The position numbers were made by a program, and so were the translations under genes. From assembly GCA_036383255.1 (NCBI GenBank), contig DASVOS010000005.1, forward strand, positions 1-64,000: a stretch of 64,000 bases of DNA. The letters run 5' to 3'. This document shows, piece by piece, positions 28,421 to 38,175 of the stretch. The notes under the pieces are model-generated. The model was given only the letters and a program-made list of their open reading frames with translations. It was not told the origin of the DNA and ran no database searches. Each line of letters starts with the position of its first letter. Position 1 is the first letter of the stretch. The stretch is from Gammaproteobacteria bacterium (GTDB taxonomy: Bacteria; Pseudomonadota; Gammaproteobacteria; Natronospirales; REEB76).

Positions 28421-28903
28421 TCAGCCGTTCAGCAGGCGGGCTGATACGTTCAGCAACACGCAGGCGATGAGCGCCGCCGCCACATCATCCAGCATGATTC
28501 CCACCCCACCCTTGATGCGCCGGTCCAGCCATCGGATGGGCCATGGCTTCCAGATGTCGAATAGCCGGAACAGCAGGAAACCGCCCAGCATCCACGCCCA
28601 GCCGAAAGGCAGGCCCAGCATGGCGATGAGATAGCCCACGATCTCGTCCCACACCACGCCCTTGGGATCGTCCAGGCCGGTGTTGGCGGCGGTATATCCG
28701 CAGATGAACACGCCCGCCACGAGCATGGCCGCCAGCGCCGCCAGATACACGGTGTCCCCTGCCTGTGCGAGCAGCACATATATAGGTATCGCCACCAAGG
28801 TGCCGGCGGTGCCAGGCGCCTTGGGGGCGAGGCCCGCACCGAAGCCGTAGGCCAGGAGGTGCACCGGATGCGTGAATACCTGGCGTGCGCTTAAGTTCCC
28901 CAT
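28421..28903 (-). CDS. pgpA: Phosphatidylglycerophosphatase A
   Basis: 160 residues from the ATG at 28903, with AAGGA five bases upstream; an ATG two codons earlier is an alternative, and a frame further upstream overlaps thiL. Removes phosphate from phosphatidylglycerol phosphate at the inner membrane. Signature parts: GLAPKAPGTAGTL, DDPKGVVWDEIVG and FRLFDIWKPWP, with at least three hydrophobic segments. It follows thiL by a few bases, as in many proteobacteria, at the end of the rib-nusB-thiL run. Confidence 0.94.
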   Translation of the reverse strand: MGNLSARQVFTHPVHLLAYGFGAGLAPKAPGTAGTLVAIPIYVLLAQAGDTVYLAALAAMLVAGVFICGYTAANTGLDDPKGVVWDEIVGYLIAMLGLPFGWAWMLGGFLLFRLFDIWKPWPIRWLDRRIKGGVGIMLDDVAAALIACVLLNVSARLLNG

Positions 28904-28913
28904 GGTCATCCTT

Positions 28914-29864
28914 CTAGAAGTGCCGGTAGCCCGCGTGTGGATATTCATGCAGCCGCCCCGCCGCGTCCACGCAGTGGATGCCGGGCTGCGCCTCGATGCT
29001 GCCGATGCAGGCCACGGGACAGCCGGTCTCTTTCATGCGTTGCTCCACCGCCGATGCCTGGGCCGCGCGCACTGTGAAGCAGAGTTCATAGTCATCGCCG
29101 CCCGTGAGCGCGAGGCGGCAGGCCTCGTCCTGGCCATGGAGTTGCAGTAGTTCCGGTGAGAGGGGCAGCTTGTCCAACGCCAGCTTCGCGCCGTGATGGC
29201 GCGCTTCCATGAGATGCGCAAGGTCCGCCAAGAGGCCGTCCGAGACATCGATCGCGGCGCTGGCGAGACCCCGAAGCGCCTCGCCCGCCGCGAGGCGCGG
29301 CTCCGGATATGCGAAGCGCCGCACGCAAGCGTGCTGCATGTCCGCCTTGCCCGCCTGCAATAACTTCAGGCCTGCCGCCGCGTCACCGGGATGGCCGGTG
29401 ACGTAGACGAGGTCGCCGGGCTGCGCGCCGGCACGGGTGAGCGCCCGGCCCTTAGGCACAAAGCCCTGGACCGTGAGGGTGATGTTGAGCGGCCCGCGCG
29501 CCACGTTGCCGCCCACCAGCGCCACGCCGTGGCGCTTCGCGAGGGCGAAGAAGCCGCGGCTGAAGGCCGTGAGCCAGGCTTCGTCCGCCCCGGGCAGCGT
29601 GAGTGCCATGAGCACCCACGCGGGCTTGGCGCCCATGGCCGCGAGGTCGCTCAGGTTCGAAGCGAGGGCACGGTGGCCGATGGCCTCGGGATCGAGGTCT
29701 GGCGGGAAGTGCACGCCCGGCACCAGGGAATCGGTGCTGACGGCGAGTTCCTGGTCCGGCGGCACCCTGAGCAGCGCCGCGTCGTCGCCGATGCCCAGCA
29801 CCACGTCGTCCCGCCTCACCGCCGGTGCGGCGAAGTGGCGGCGGATGAGCTCGAACTCGTCCAT
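28914..29864 (-). CDS. thiL: Thiamine-monophosphate kinase
   Basis: 316 residues of the PurM/ThiL fold. Phosphorylates thiamine monophosphate to thiamine diphosphate. Visible: GIGDDAALL near residue 25, STDSLVPGVHF, SDLAAMGA, GGNVARGPLN and SDGLLADL. The second metal/ATP motif usually reads GGDTTRG; here it is GGNVARG, a change at the acidic position worth noting. Between nusB (10 bases upstream) and pgpA, the classic order. Confidence 0.94.
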   Translation of the reverse strand: MDEFELIRRHFAAPAVRRDDVVLGIGDDAALLRVPPDQELAVSTDSLVPGVHFPPDLDPEAIGHRALASNLSDLAAMGAKPAWVLMALTLPGADEAWLTAFSRGFFALAKRHGVALVGGNVARGPLNITLTVQGFVPKGRALTRAGAQPGDLVYVTGHPGDAAAGLKLLQAGKADMQHACVRRFAYPEPRLAAGEALRGLASAAIDVSDGLLADLAHLMEARHHGAKLALDKLPLSPELLQLHGQDEACRLALTGGDDYELCFTVRAAQASAVEQRMKETGCPVACIGSIEAQPGIHCVDAAGRLHEYPHAGYRHF

Positions 29865-29874
29865 ACGGAGCGGG

Positions 29875-30318
29875 TCAGCGCGCGGCGCGTTCCGCCTGGC
29901 GCAGCCCGGCGGAGGTCTTGTCCAGCACGGCGTTGATGTACTTGTGGCTATCCTCGGCGCCGAAGCCCTTGGCGAGCTCCATGGCTTCGTTCAACACCAC
30001 CCGATAGGGCACATCGATGCGGGACTTGAGCTCATAGGTGCCGATGAGCAGGATGCCGCGCTCGATGGGATCGATCTGCTCCACCGGCCTGTCCAGGTGC
30101 GGCTGGAACAGGGCCTGCAGCCCGGCGCTGTCGCCGATGACGCCCTTCACCAGCTCCTGGAAGTACTCGCCATCCACATCCTTGGTGTTCTGGCTCGCCT
30201 CGAGTTCGGCGATCAGCTCGCGGGCATCGGTGCCGTTGAGCTGCCATTGGTAGAGACCCTGCAGCGCGAGGCGCCTGGCCTTGCCCCGGGCGCGCGCGCC
30301 CTGCGAGTTGCCGGCCAT
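29875..30318 (-). CDS. nusB: Transcription antitermination factor NusB
   Basis: 147 residues, all-helical. NusB with S10 (NusE) binds boxA in rRNA leaders and promotes antitermination. Family features: ARGKARRLALQGLYQWQL near the N-terminus, IDPIERGILLIGTYEL and VVLNEAMELAKGFGAEDSHKYINAVLDK (seen in parts). It starts three bases after ribH, the common ribH-nusB pair. Confidence 0.96.
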   Translation of the reverse strand: MAGNSQGARARGKARRLALQGLYQWQLNGTDARELIAELEASQNTKDVDGEYFQELVKGVIGDSAGLQALFQPHLDRPVEQIDPIERGILLIGTYELKSRIDVPYRVVLNEAMELAKGFGAEDSHKYINAVLDKTSAGLRQAERAAR

Positions 30319-30321
30319 GCT

Positions 30322-30798
30322 TCAGCCCTCCAGCTTGCGCAGGAGGTCGGCCATCTCGATGGCCGCGAGCGCCGCATCGGCGCCCTTGTTGCCGTGCTTG
30401 CCGCCGGCCCGCTCGGTGGCCTGCTCCAGGTCATCGCAGGTGAGCACGCCGAACACCACCGGCAAGCCGCTGTCACGGGCCGCCTCCGACACGCCGCGGG
30501 CGCACTCGCCTGCCACGTAGTCGAAATGGGGGGTACCGCCGCGGATGACGGCGCCGAGGCAGATGACGGCCTCGTAGCTATTGCTCAGGGCGAGCTTGCG
30601 GGCGGCGAGCGGGATCTCGAAGGCGCCGGGCACGCGCACCACGTCCAGGTCCTGGGCGCTGATGCCGGCCTCGGTGAGGGTCTGCAGGGCCCCCGCCACG
30701 AGCTTGTCCACCACGAAGTGGTTGAAGCGCGCCGCGACGATGGCGATGCGCAGGCCTTTGGCGGAGCGTCCGCCTTCTATTGTTCTGTGCCCGGCCAT
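30322..30798 (-). CDS. ribH: 6,7-Dimethyl-8-ribityllumazine synthase
   Basis: 158 residues. Joins 5-amino-6-ribitylaminouracil and dihydroxybutanone phosphate, the next-to-last riboflavin step; assembles into 60-mers or pentamers. Signature: VAARFNHFVVDKL, RVPGAFEIPLAA, GAVIRGGTPHFDYV and GVLTCDDLEQA. It is separated from ribBX by 204 bases that contain a long hairpin repeat, so it may start a second transcript with nusB-thiL-pgpA. Confidence 0.96.
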   Translation of the reverse strand: MAGHRTIEGGRSAKGLRIAIVAARFNHFVVDKLVAGALQTLTEAGISAQDLDVVRVPGAFEIPLAARKLALSNSYEAVICLGAVIRGGTPHFDYVAGECARGVSEAARDSGLPVVFGVLTCDDLEQATERAGGKHGNKGADAALAAIEMADLLRKLEG

Positions 30799-30871
30799 AG
30801 GAAAGAGCTTTGAAAAGTCAGGAAGCTATTTTAACTTAGAAATCATCTTCACGGACTTAAGAAACAAAGTG

Positions 30872-31002
30872 CCCTAAAAATTGGAGATTTTAGCCGCTGG
30901 CGAAGCAAAAATCCCCGAGCCACCGGAGCGTACTCCGAGTGTACGTGAGGATTGTGAGGGGATTTTTAACGAAGCCAGGGGGCAAAAGATCAATGTTTAG
31001 GG
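30872..31002. repeat. Large imperfect hairpin repeat, copy 2 (abuts the ribBX stop codon)
   Basis: 131 bases that fold end to end: CCCTAAA at the left pairs with TTTAGGG at the right, and AAAAATCCCC pairs with GGGGATTTTT. The tip carries GGAGCGTACTC...GTACGTGAGG, shared with the copies at 22856 and 60940. The right edge touches the ribBX stop codon, so on the minus strand it is the immediate 3' UTR. Confidence 0.85.
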
Positions 31003-32103
31003 TCAGTCCGGAGTGACGTACTCCACGACTTCCAGGCCAAAGCCCGAGAGACCGTGCATCTTCTTGGGCTGGCTGAGCACGCGCATGCGTGTCACCCCCA
31101 AGTCCAGCAGAATCTGGGCACCGACGCCGTAGGTGCGAAGGTCCGCCGCCCCCGGCTTCTCCTCGGCTGCGGCGCCGCCGGCCTGCAGCCGCTGCATGAG
31201 TTCGCCCGGCTCCTCCGGCTGGCGCAGCACCACCAGCACCCCGCCCTCCTTCGCGATCTTCTGGAGCGCCTTGCGCAACGGCAGCCCCAGGCTGTCCCAG
31301 TTCACGCCCAGCATGTCTCCCAGGGTGTCCTGCAGGTGCACGCGCACCAGGGTGGGCCCGCCGGCCTCGATCTTCCCGGCGGTGAGCGCGAGGTGCATGG
31401 CCTTGCTGACCCGGTCCTCGTAGGCCACCAGATTGAACTCGCCGAACTCGGTGGGCACGCTGCGCTCCGCCACCCGCTGCACCGTCTTCTCCTTCTCGAT
31501 GCGGTAGCGGATGAGGTCGGCGATGGTGCCGATCTTGAGGCCGTGCTGTTGGGCGAACTTCTCGAGGTCCGGACGGCGCGCCATGCTGCCGTCCTCGTTC
31601 AGGATCTCGACGATCACTGCCGCCGGTTCGAGACCCGCGAGGCGCGCCAGGTCGCAGCCCGCCTCGGTGTGGCCGGCGCGGGTGAGCACGCCGCCCGGCT
31701 GGGCCATGAGCGGAAAGATGTGGCCGGGCTGCTTCAGGTCCTGAGGCCCCGCGTCCGGCTTCACTGCGGTGCGAACGGTGTGGGCGCGGTCGTGGGCCGA
31801 GATGCCGGTGGTGACGCCCTGAGCCGCCTCGATGGAGAGGGTGAAATTGGTGGTCTGCTGGCTGTCGGTGTCGCTCACCATGAGCGGCAGCCGGAGCTGC
31901 CGGCAGCGCTCACGGGTCAAGGTGAGGCAGATGAGGCCGCGCCCGTAGCGCGCCATGAAGTTGATGTCCTCTGCACGGCACATCTGCGCTGCCATGATGA
32001 GGTCGCCCTCGTTCTCCCGGTCCTCGTCGTCCATGATGACGACCATGCGCCCGGCGGCGAGCTCGGCGAGGATGTCCTCCACGCGATCCAGCTTGCCGCT
32101 CAC
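31003..32103 (-). CDS. ribB: 3,4-Dihydroxy-2-butanone-4-phosphate synthase with degenerate GTP cyclohydrolase II half (RibBX type)
   Basis: 366 residues. The N-terminal half (about 1-205) is an intact RibB: DDEDRENEGDLIMAA and TRAGHTEAGCDLARLAG carry the metal and substrate residues. The C-terminal half resembles RibA but reads VRVHLQDTLGDMLG where active GTP cyclohydrolase II has the zinc cysteines (CLTGD...CDCG); all three zinc cysteines are gone. This matches the RibBX variant known in many proteobacteria, so a separate RibA is needed elsewhere. GTG start at 32103, overlapping the ribE stop. Confidence 0.93.
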   Translation of the reverse strand: MSGKLDRVEDILAELAAGRMVVIMDDEDRENEGDLIMAAQMCRAEDINFMARYGRGLICLTLTRERCRQLRLPLMVSDTDSQQTTNFTLSIEAAQGVTTGISAHDRAHTVRTAVKPDAGPQDLKQPGHIFPLMAQPGGVLTRAGHTEAGCDLARLAGLEPAAVIVEILNEDGSMARRPDLEKFAQQHGLKIGTIADLIRYRIEKEKTVQRVAERSVPTEFGEFNLVAYEDRVSKAMHLALTAGKIEAGGPTLVRVHLQDTLGDMLGVNWDSLGLPLRKALQKIAKEGGVLVVLRQPEEPGELMQRLQAGGAAAEEKPGAADLRTYGVGAQILLDLGVTRMRVLSQPKKMHGLSGFGLEVVEYVTPD

Positions 32104-32693
32104 GGCGCACGCCCCGCCAGCATGCGCTCCACGTAGCGCGCCACCACGTCCACCTCCAGGTTCACGCGGCTGCCGGGCTGGTAGCTGCCGAAGACGGTGT
32201 GGGCCATGGTATGGGGGATGATGTTCACGTCGAAGGTGTCACCCTGCACTGCGTTCACGGTGAGGCTGACGCCGTCCACCGCCACGGAGCCCTTGTGGGC
32301 GATGTACCTGGCGAGTCCCGCCGGCACCTGGATGTCGAAGCGCACCGAGCGCGCCTCCTCGCGGCGGGACTTCACGGTCCCCAAGCCATCCACGTGGCCG
32401 CTGACGAGGTGCCCGCCCAGGGGTGTGCTCAAGGTCAGGGACTTCTCCAAGTTCACGGGGGAACCGGGCTCGAGGCCGCCCAGCGTGGTGAGAGAGAGGG
32501 TCTCCCGGGACACGTCCGCATCGAAGCCCTGCTCGCGCCTGGCGATGACCGTGAGGCAGCAGCCGCTGACGCAGATGCTGTCCCCCACCTTCACGTCCTG
32601 CATGGAGAGGCCGCCGATGGACAGTCGCAGGTCACCGCCCGTGGGCGTGAGCGCCTCCACTTTGCCGACTGCCTGGATGATGCCGGTGAACAC
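32100..32693 (-). CDS. ribE: Riboflavin synthase, alpha subunit type
   Basis: 197 residues from a GTG at 32693. Dismutates two lumazines to riboflavin. The start MFTGIIQAVGKV-like segment (here VFTGIIQAVGKV) and two tandem lumazine-binding repeats are clear: VGDSICVSGCCLTV and SVAVDGVSLTVN. The N-terminal FTGIIQ is invariant in the family, which fixes the start; the frame open upstream overlaps ribD. Start and ribD stop share one base, and the stop overlaps ribBX by three bases. Confidence 0.95.
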   Translation of the reverse strand: MFTGIIQAVGKVEALTPTGGDLRLSIGGLSMQDVKVGDSICVSGCCLTVIARREQGFDADVSRETLSLTTLGGLEPGSPVNLEKSLTLSTPLGGHLVSGHVDGLGTVKSRREEARSVRFDIQVPAGLARYIAHKGSVAVDGVSLTVNAVQGDTFDVNIIPHTMAHTVFGSYQPGSRVNLEVDVVARYVERMLAGRAP

Positions 32694-33799
32694 TACTGCT
32701 TCTGCTTGGGCCGCAGGATCAGCCGCATGTCCGGGCCGGTCATGCGCGCGTCCACGATCTCGAGCTCGCGACGCTCCTGCATGGAACTGATGCCCGGCAG
32801 GCTGAACATGCCGCGGGCCTTGTCGCCGAGCAGGCTCGGGCACACGTAGAGGATGAGCTCGTCCAGGAGGCCCGCCTCCAGCAGCGCGCCGTTCATGCCG
32901 GCACCCGCCTCCATCAGCACCTCGTTGCACTCGAGCTCCGCGAGGGTCTCGAGGATGGCCTTGAGGTCCATGAAGCCGCGCCGCTCCGGGAACACCTGGA
33001 TGTTGGCGCCGATGGCGTTGAGGGCCTCATGCTCCTCCGGGTCGTCCACGCCGGTGGCGATGTAGACCAGGTCGGGGTTGAGCTTGAACACCTTGGCGTC
33101 CACCGGCGTGCTCAGGTTCGTGTCCACGACCACCTTCTTGGGCTGGCGCCACTCGCCCGGCAGGCGCACGGTGAAGGTGGGGTCGTCCGCCAGCAGCGTG
33201 CCGATGCCCGTGAGCACCGCAGAGCTGCGCGCGCGCCAGCGGTGCACGTCCTCGCGGGAGGCATCGCTGCTGATCCACTTGCTCTCGCCGTTGGTGAGCG
33301 CGGTGCGCCCGTCCAGGCTCGCGGCTAGCTTGCTGCGCACCCAGGGGCGGCCGCGGGTCATGCGGCTGATGAAGCCGGGGTTGAGCGCCTTAGCCTGCGC
33401 GGCCATGAGGCCCTCGTCCACCCGCACGCGCGCGGCGGTGAGGCGCTCGAAGCCCTTGCCGGACACCTCGGGATTGGGATCGCCCATGGCCGCCACCACG
33501 CGGGTGATGCCTGCGGCGGCCACGGCGTCCGCGCAGGGCGGTGTCTTGCCCTGGTGGGAGCAGGGTTCCAGCGTCACATATAAGGTGGCGCCCTTGGCCT
33601 CGCCGCCGGCATCCTGGATGGCCAGTATCTCGGCGTGGGCTTCGCCCGCGGTCTTGTGGAAGCCGCGGCCCACCACCTTGCCGTCCTTCACCACTACGGC
33701 GCCGACGCGCGGGTTGGGATCGGTGGTGTAGAGGCCGCGCTCGGCGAGCTGCAGGGCTTCGGCCATGAAGCGGGAGTCATCGGTCGTGAAATCGGTCAT
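32693..33799 (-). CDS. ribD: Bifunctional riboflavin deaminase/reductase RibD
   Basis: 368 residues: an N-terminal cytidine-deaminase-like domain with HAEILAI and PCSHQGKTPPCADAV (zinc ligands), then a dihydrofolate-reductase-like reductase with KLAASLDGRTAL and TGIGTLLADDP. Performs deamination of the pyrimidine and reduction of the ribosyl side chain. It sits four bases behind nrdR and is coupled to ribE. Confidence 0.96.
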   Translation of the reverse strand: MTDFTTDDSRFMAEALQLAERGLYTTDPNPRVGAVVVKDGKVVGRGFHKTAGEAHAEILAIQDAGGEAKGATLYVTLEPCSHQGKTPPCADAVAAAGITRVVAAMGDPNPEVSGKGFERLTAARVRVDEGLMAAQAKALNPGFISRMTRGRPWVRSKLAASLDGRTALTNGESKWISSDASREDVHRWRARSSAVLTGIGTLLADDPTFTVRLPGEWRQPKKVVVDTNLSTPVDAKVFKLNPDLVYIATGVDDPEEHEALNAIGANIQVFPERRGFMDLKAILETLAELECNEVLMEAGAGMNGALLEAGLLDELILYVCPSLLGDKARGMFSLPGISSMQERRELEIVDARMTGPDMRLILRPKQKQ

Positions 33800-33803
33800 G
33801 GGT

Positions 33804-34319
33804 TCACTTCTTCTTTTCGTCTTCCGGCAATAACGGCATCTGCTCGCGTTCCAGCGCGGCGCGGGCCGACTCGCCCTGCAGCCGCTCGATCTCCTCGCGG
33901 AACTCGTTCACGTCCTGGAAGCTGCGGTATACCGAGGCGAAGCGCACATAGGCCACCTCGTCCAGCACCCTCAGCTCCTCCATCACCCAGTCGCCGAGCT
34001 GGCGCGACTTGATCTCACGCTCACCGGCCACCTGCAGGCGGTGGATGATGCGGGACAGCGCCGCCTCCATGGCCTCGGTGCTGACCGGGCGCTTCTCCAG
34101 CGCGCGGGTCATGCCGGAGCGCAGCTTCTGCTCGTCGTAGGGCTCGCGGTTGCCGTCGTTCTTGACGATGCGCGGCATCACGAGCTCGGCGCTCTCGAAA
34201 GTGGTGAAACGCTCGCCGCACTTCTCGCACTCGCGGCGGCGGCGCACCTGCTGCCCCTCGCCCGCGAGGCGCGAGTCGATCACTTTCGTGTCTTCGTGGT
34301 TGCAGAACGGGCAGTGCAC
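33804..34319 (-). CDS. nrdR: Transcriptional repressor NrdR
   Basis: 171 residues. The N-terminal zinc ribbon has [11 protein letters not shown] and [12 protein letters not shown], followed by the ATP-cone domain (about 50-140). NrdR senses ATP/dATP and represses ribonucleotide reductase operons at NrdR boxes; no nrd gene is in the window. It lies 10 bases behind glyA and just ahead of ribD, an order seen in many gammaproteobacteria. Confidence 0.96.
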   Translation of the reverse strand: MHCPFCNHEDTKVIDSRLAGEGQQVRRRRECEKCGERFTTFESAELVMPRIVKNDGNREPYDEQKLRSGMTRALEKRPVSTEAMEAALSRIIHRLQVAGEREIKSRQLGDWVMEELRVLDEVAYVRFASVYRSFQDVNEFREEIERLQGESARAALEREQMPLLPEDEKKK

Positions 34320-34329
34320 GGCGCGTCCG

Positions 34330-35598
34330 TCAGAACTTCACGCTACCGCCGTACACCGGGAACTTCTTGCACATGGCCAGCACCTTCTGCCGGGTATCGG
34401 CGATGACCTTCTCGTCGCCCATGTGGTCCAGGATGTCTGCGATCCAGCCGGACAGCTCGCGGAACTCGGCCTCCTTGAAGCCGCGGGTGGTGGACGCGGG
34501 CGAACCCAGACGCAGGCCCGAGGTGACCATGGGCGGGCGCGGGTCATTCGGCACCGCGTTCTTGTTCACGGTGATGTTGGCCGCATGCAGGGCCGCATCC
34601 GCGTCCTTGCCGGTGATGTCCTTGCGCACCAGGTCCAGCAGGAACAGGTGGTTGTCGGTGCCGCCAGAGACCACGTCGTAGCCGCGCTTGATCAGCGCGT
34701 CGGCCATGGCGCGGGAGTTGTCCAGCACCTGCTTCTGGTAGGCCTTGAACTCCGGCTGCAGGGCCTCGAGGAAGGCCACCGCCTTGGCGGCGATCACGTG
34801 CATGAGCGGGCCGCCCTGGGAGCCGGGGAACACCATGGAGTTGAGCTTCTTCTCGATCTCCTCGTTGGCGCGGGCCAGGATCAGGCCGCCGCGCGGGCCG
34901 CGCAACGTCTTGTGGGTGGTAGTGGTGGTCACGTCCGCATGGGGCACCGGGTCGGGGTAGTAGCCGGCGGCCACCAGGCCCGCGACGTGCGCCATGTCCA
35001 CGAACAGGTATGCTCCGACGGAGTCGGCGATGGTGCGGAACTTCTGCCAGTCGATGCGACGGCTGTAGGCGGAGAAGCCCGCCACGATCATCTTGGGCTT
35101 ATGTTCATCGGCGAGCTTCTGCACCTGGGCGTAGTCGATCTCGCCGGTCTTAGTGTCGATGCCGTACTGCACGGCGTTGAACACCTTGCCCGAGAGGTTG
35201 ACCTTGGCGCCGTGGGTGAGGTGGCCGCCATGGGCCAGGCTCATGCCGAGGATGGTATCGCCGGGCTTGAGCAGCGCGAAGTACACCGCCGCGTTGGCCT
35301 GGGAACCGGAATGGGGCTGCACGTTGGCGTAGGCGGAGCCGAACAGCTTCTTGGCACGCTCGATGGCGAGGCGCTCGGCCACGTCCACGTACTCGCAGCC
35401 GCCGTAGTAGCGCTTGCCGGGATAGCCTTCCGCGTACTTGTTGGTCATCACCGAGCCCTGGGCCGCCAGCACCCGGGGGCTGACATAATTCTCGGAGGCG
35501 ATGAGCTCGATGTTCTCCTCCTGGCGGCGCAACTCGTCGCGCAGGGCATCATTGAGTTCGTCGTCGAACCCGGCGATCTGCATGTCGGGAGTGAACAT
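34330..35598 (-). CDS. glyA: Serine hydroxymethyltransferase
   Basis: 422 residues, PLP-dependent. Converts serine and tetrahydrofolate to glycine and methylene-tetrahydrofolate. The PLP lysine is in [14 protein letters not shown]; other family segments are [19 protein letters not shown] and HSGSQAN. First gene of the glyA-nrdR-ribDE-ribBX operon. No glycine or purine riboswitch is visible in the 58 bases upstream. Confidence 0.97.
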   Translation of the reverse strand: MFTPDMQIAGFDDELNDALRDELRRQEENIELIASENYVSPRVLAAQGSVMTNKYAEGYPGKRYYGGCEYVDVAERLAIERAKKLFGSAYANVQPHSGSQANAAVYFALLKPGDTILGMSLAHGGHLTHGAKVNLSGKVFNAVQYGIDTKTGEIDYAQVQKLADEHKPKMIVAGFSAYSRRIDWQKFRTIADSVGAYLFVDMAHVAGLVAAGYYPDPVPHADVTTTTTHKTLRGPRGGLILARANEEIEKKLNSMVFPGSQGGPLMHVIAAKAVAFLEALQPEFKAYQKQVLDNSRAMADALIKRGYDVVSGGTDNHLFLLDLVRKDITGKDADAALHAANITVNKNAVPNDPRPPMVTSGLRLGSPASTTRGFKEAEFRELSGWIADILDHMGDEKVIADTRQKVLAMCKKFPVYGGSVKF

Positions 35599-35656
35599 TC
35601 GGAAGGCTCCGCGGGATGGGTGATCAGCGGCGCCTATTTTACAGCAGCGCCAAAGG

Positions 35657-36613
35657 CTACGTGGCTAAAAAAGACTCAAGCACCCCATTCCAGCCCAGGG
35701 CGATGTTCGTGCGGTTATAGCCCCCTCCCCCCATGCCCACGATGCGGCCATGGCCCAGCTCCTCGGCGATGGCGCAGAGCCGCGTGGCGGCGTGCGCATG
35801 GGCCGCGGGCGTGAAGCGCAGGTGGGTGATGGGATCACCGGCGATGCTGTCGGCACCGCACTGGAACAGGATGAACTCCGGTTTGCCGGCCTTCAGGTAC
35901 TCCTCCACCCACTCCCAGGCGCGGCGGAACTCCGCGTCCCCCGAACCCGGCGGGAGCGGCAGGTTGAGCTTGGTGCCCTTGGCCGGGCCCGCACCGGTCT
36001 CGCCCGCAGCACCGGTACCGGGATAGAGGAAGCGGCCGTCCTCATGCAGGTCGGCGAACAGGAGGTCCGGGTCGTCCTCGAAGGAGTAGAACACCCCATC
36101 GCCGTGGTGCGCGTCGATGTCGACATAAGAGATGCGGCGCAGGCCATGCCGGCGGCGCAGCGACTCGATGGCGACACCGATGTCATCCAGCACGCAGAAG
36201 CCGGCGGCATGGGCGCGCGCCGCGTGGTGCAGCCCAGCGATGGGCACGAAGGCACGGCGCCACTCCCCCGCCATCACACCGTCCACCGCATTTAACGTTG
36301 CGCCCACCACCTCGCAGGCCGCTTCATATATACCCTGCTGCGCGGGCGTGTCACCCTCGTCCAGCCAGCCATCGCCCCGGTGGCTCGCCTCCTCGGCGAA
36401 GCCCAGGAAGTCACGGGAGTGAAACATCTCGAGCTGCTCGCGCGCGGCCGGCTGCACCGGGACGGCGTGCACGCGCTTGTCCAGACCGCGGGCGCAGCTC
36501 TCGCGCCAGAAGGCGCTGAAGCGGTCATGGCCGAAGGGGTGGCCCTCGCCGAAGCCGTAGTGCGCCTGGCGGGGGTCCTGGCACACGCCCACCTTGAGCA
36601 GGGAATCCGGCAT
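35657..36613 (-). CDS. Histone-deacetylase-family protein (class II/AcuC-like amidohydrolase)
   Basis: 318 residues from the ATG at 36613, which has GGAGGT nine bases upstream; a longer frame to 36703 overlaps the rimB start and lacks a site. Zinc-dependent deacetylase fold: [27 protein letters not shown] and [10 protein letters not shown] supply the Asp-His-Asp zinc ligands and His pair; GMGGGGYN is the C-terminal glycine loop. Bacterial members deacetylate small polyamines or acetyl-lysine; the substrate here is unknown. Divergent from rimB. Confidence 0.92.
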   Translation of the reverse strand: MPDSLLKVGVCQDPRQAHYGFGEGHPFGHDRFSAFWRESCARGLDKRVHAVPVQPAAREQLEMFHSRDFLGFAEEASHRGDGWLDEGDTPAQQGIYEAACEVVGATLNAVDGVMAGEWRRAFVPIAGLHHAARAHAAGFCVLDDIGVAIESLRRRHGLRRISYVDIDAHHGDGVFYSFEDDPDLLFADLHEDGRFLYPGTGAAGETGAGPAKGTKLNLPLPPGSGDAEFRRAWEWVEEYLKAGKPEFILFQCGADSIAGDPITHLRFTPAAHAHAATRLCAIAEELGHGRIVGMGGGGYNRTNIALGWNGVLESFLAT

Positions 36614-36681
36614 TTGACACACACCTCCTCGCGAAGCCCGGTGTATTATGGACCCAAGCCCCATCCGGCCGCATTCCAACG

Positions 36682-37167
36682 ATGAACGAAGTCCCAACCA
36701 CACCGCTGCAGGTCGGTTGGCGCGAGTGGGTCGCGCTGCCGGAGCTCGGCATCAAGCGCATCAAGGCCAAGATCGACACCGGCGCGCGCACCTCATCGCT
36801 GCACGCGTTCGCGGTCGTGACCTTCACGGAGAACGGCCGGCGCCGCGTGCGCTTCGGACTGCACCCCAAGCAAAATCACACCGTGCCGGAGCGCTTCTAC
36901 GAAGCGGACGTGGTCGAGGAGGAACGCTGGGTCACCGACTCCGGCGGCCATCGCGAGCAGCGCCCCGTGATCCTCACCCTGCTGCAGGTGGGAGCGGAGA
37001 GCTGGCCCATCGAGATCACGCTCGCCTCCCGCGACAGCATGCGCTTCCGCCTGCTGCTGGGCAGGAGTGCCATGCAGGGCCGCATGACCATCGACCCCGC
37101 CGCCTCCTACGTCACCGGCGCGCGCCGCAAGCCGAGAGCGGGCCAGCCCGCCGACGGGCGCGCATGA
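36682..37167 (+). CDS. rimB: Retropepsin-like ATP-grasp-associated protease (RimB type)
   Basis: 161 residues of the COG4067 group. The key motif is [13 protein letters not shown] with Asp32, an aspartic-protease-like flap and the C-terminal LLGRSAM. In Pseudomonas RimB trims the poly-glutamate tails that RimK adds to ribosomal protein S6. It overlaps rimK by four bases (ATGA). A TATTAT box at 36644-36649 may be its -10 element. RimA, the c-di-GMP phosphodiesterase partner known in Pseudomonas, is not adjacent. Confidence 0.87.
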   Translation: MNEVPTTPLQVGWREWVALPELGIKRIKAKIDTGARTSSLHAFAVVTFTENGRRRVRFGLHPKQNHTVPERFYEADVVEEERWVTDSGGHREQRPVILTLLQVGAESWPIEITLASRDSMRFRLLLGRSAMQGRMTIDPAASYVTGARRKPRAGQPADGRA

Positions 37168-38114
37168 AGAAGAAGAAAAAGAAGAAGCCGGGTCGGCTCA
37201 AGATCGCGATCCTCTCGCGCAACACGCGGCTCTACTCCACCAAGCGGCTGGTGGAAGCCGGCATCAAGCGCGGCCACGACATGTACGTGATCGACCCGCT
37301 GCGCTGCTACATGAACCTGGCGACCGACAGCCCCGAGATCCACTTCAAGGGACGCAAGCTCGCTGGCTTCGACGCCATCATCCCCCGTATCGGCGCCTCG
37401 GTGACGTTCTACGCCACCGCCATGCTGCGCCAGTTCGAGATGACCGGCGTGTTCACGCTCAACGACTCCGACTCCATCATGCGGGCGCGCGACAAGCTGC
37501 GTTCGCTGCAGCTCCTGTCGCGCGCAGGCATCGGCCTGCCGGTGACCGGCTTCGCCCACGCGCCGGACGATACCGAGGACCTCATGACCCTGGTGGGCGA
37601 CGCGCCGGTCATCATCAAGCTCACCGAGGGCTCCCAAGGACAGGGGGTGGTGCTGGCGGAGACGCGCCAGGCGGCGGAGAGCGTGATCGACGCGTTCCGC
37701 GGCCTCAACGCCCACTTCATGGTGCAGCGCTTCGTGAAGGAGGCCCAAGGCGCCGACATCCGCTGCTTCGTGGTGGGCGGCAAGGTGGTGGCGGCCATGA
37801 AGCGCCAGGCCCGCCGCGGCGAGTTCCGCGCCAACCTGCACAAGGGCGGCAGCGCCGAGGAGGTGAAGGTGAGTCCCCAGGAGCGCGACATGGCGCTGAT
37901 GGCGGCGGAGATCATCGGCCTCAACGTGGCCGGCGTGGACATCATCCGTTCGTCCCAGGGCCCGCTGATCCTGGAGGTGAACTCCTCGCCCGGCCTGGAG
38001 GGCATCGAGGCGGCCACCCGGAAGGACATCGCCGGCGAGATCATCGGCTTCATCGAGGGCCACGCCCGCAAGTACCGCATCCCGAAAGGCGCCCGCAACG
38101 GCAAGAACGCCTGA
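37164..38114 (+). CDS. rimK: ATP-grasp S6 glutamate ligase RimK
   Basis: 316 residues. The ATP-grasp fold shows [29 protein letters not shown] and [12 protein letters not shown] (metal site). RimK adds glutamates to the C-terminus of ribosomal protein S6. It starts with a run of lysines (residues 2-8) not typical of E. coli RimK, which may be a start-site extension or a charged tail; an in-frame start further on is not obvious. A frame open upstream is rimB in another frame. Confidence 0.93.
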   Translation: MKKKKKKKPGRLKIAILSRNTRLYSTKRLVEAGIKRGHDMYVIDPLRCYMNLATDSPEIHFKGRKLAGFDAIIPRIGASVTFYATAMLRQFEMTGVFTLNDSDSIMRARDKLRSLQLLSRAGIGLPVTGFAHAPDDTEDLMTLVGDAPVIIKLTEGSQGQGVVLAETRQAAESVIDAFRGLNAHFMVQRFVKEAQGADIRCFVVGGKVVAAMKRQARRGEFRANLHKGGSAEEVKVSPQERDMALMAAEIIGLNVAGVDIIRSSQGPLILEVNSSPGLEGIEAATRKDIAGEIIGFIEGHARKYRIPKGARNGKNA

Positions 38115-38175
38115 TTCCCCGCCGGTTCACGGATATAATCTGCGTCCCTGAACTCCCCGCCCCTCCAGCAGAGCC

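Noticed and set aside
30799-31002. FMN riboswitch in the rib gene gap
   Set aside because: The gap is occupied by a palindromic repeat; the conserved FMN riboswitch core is not present.
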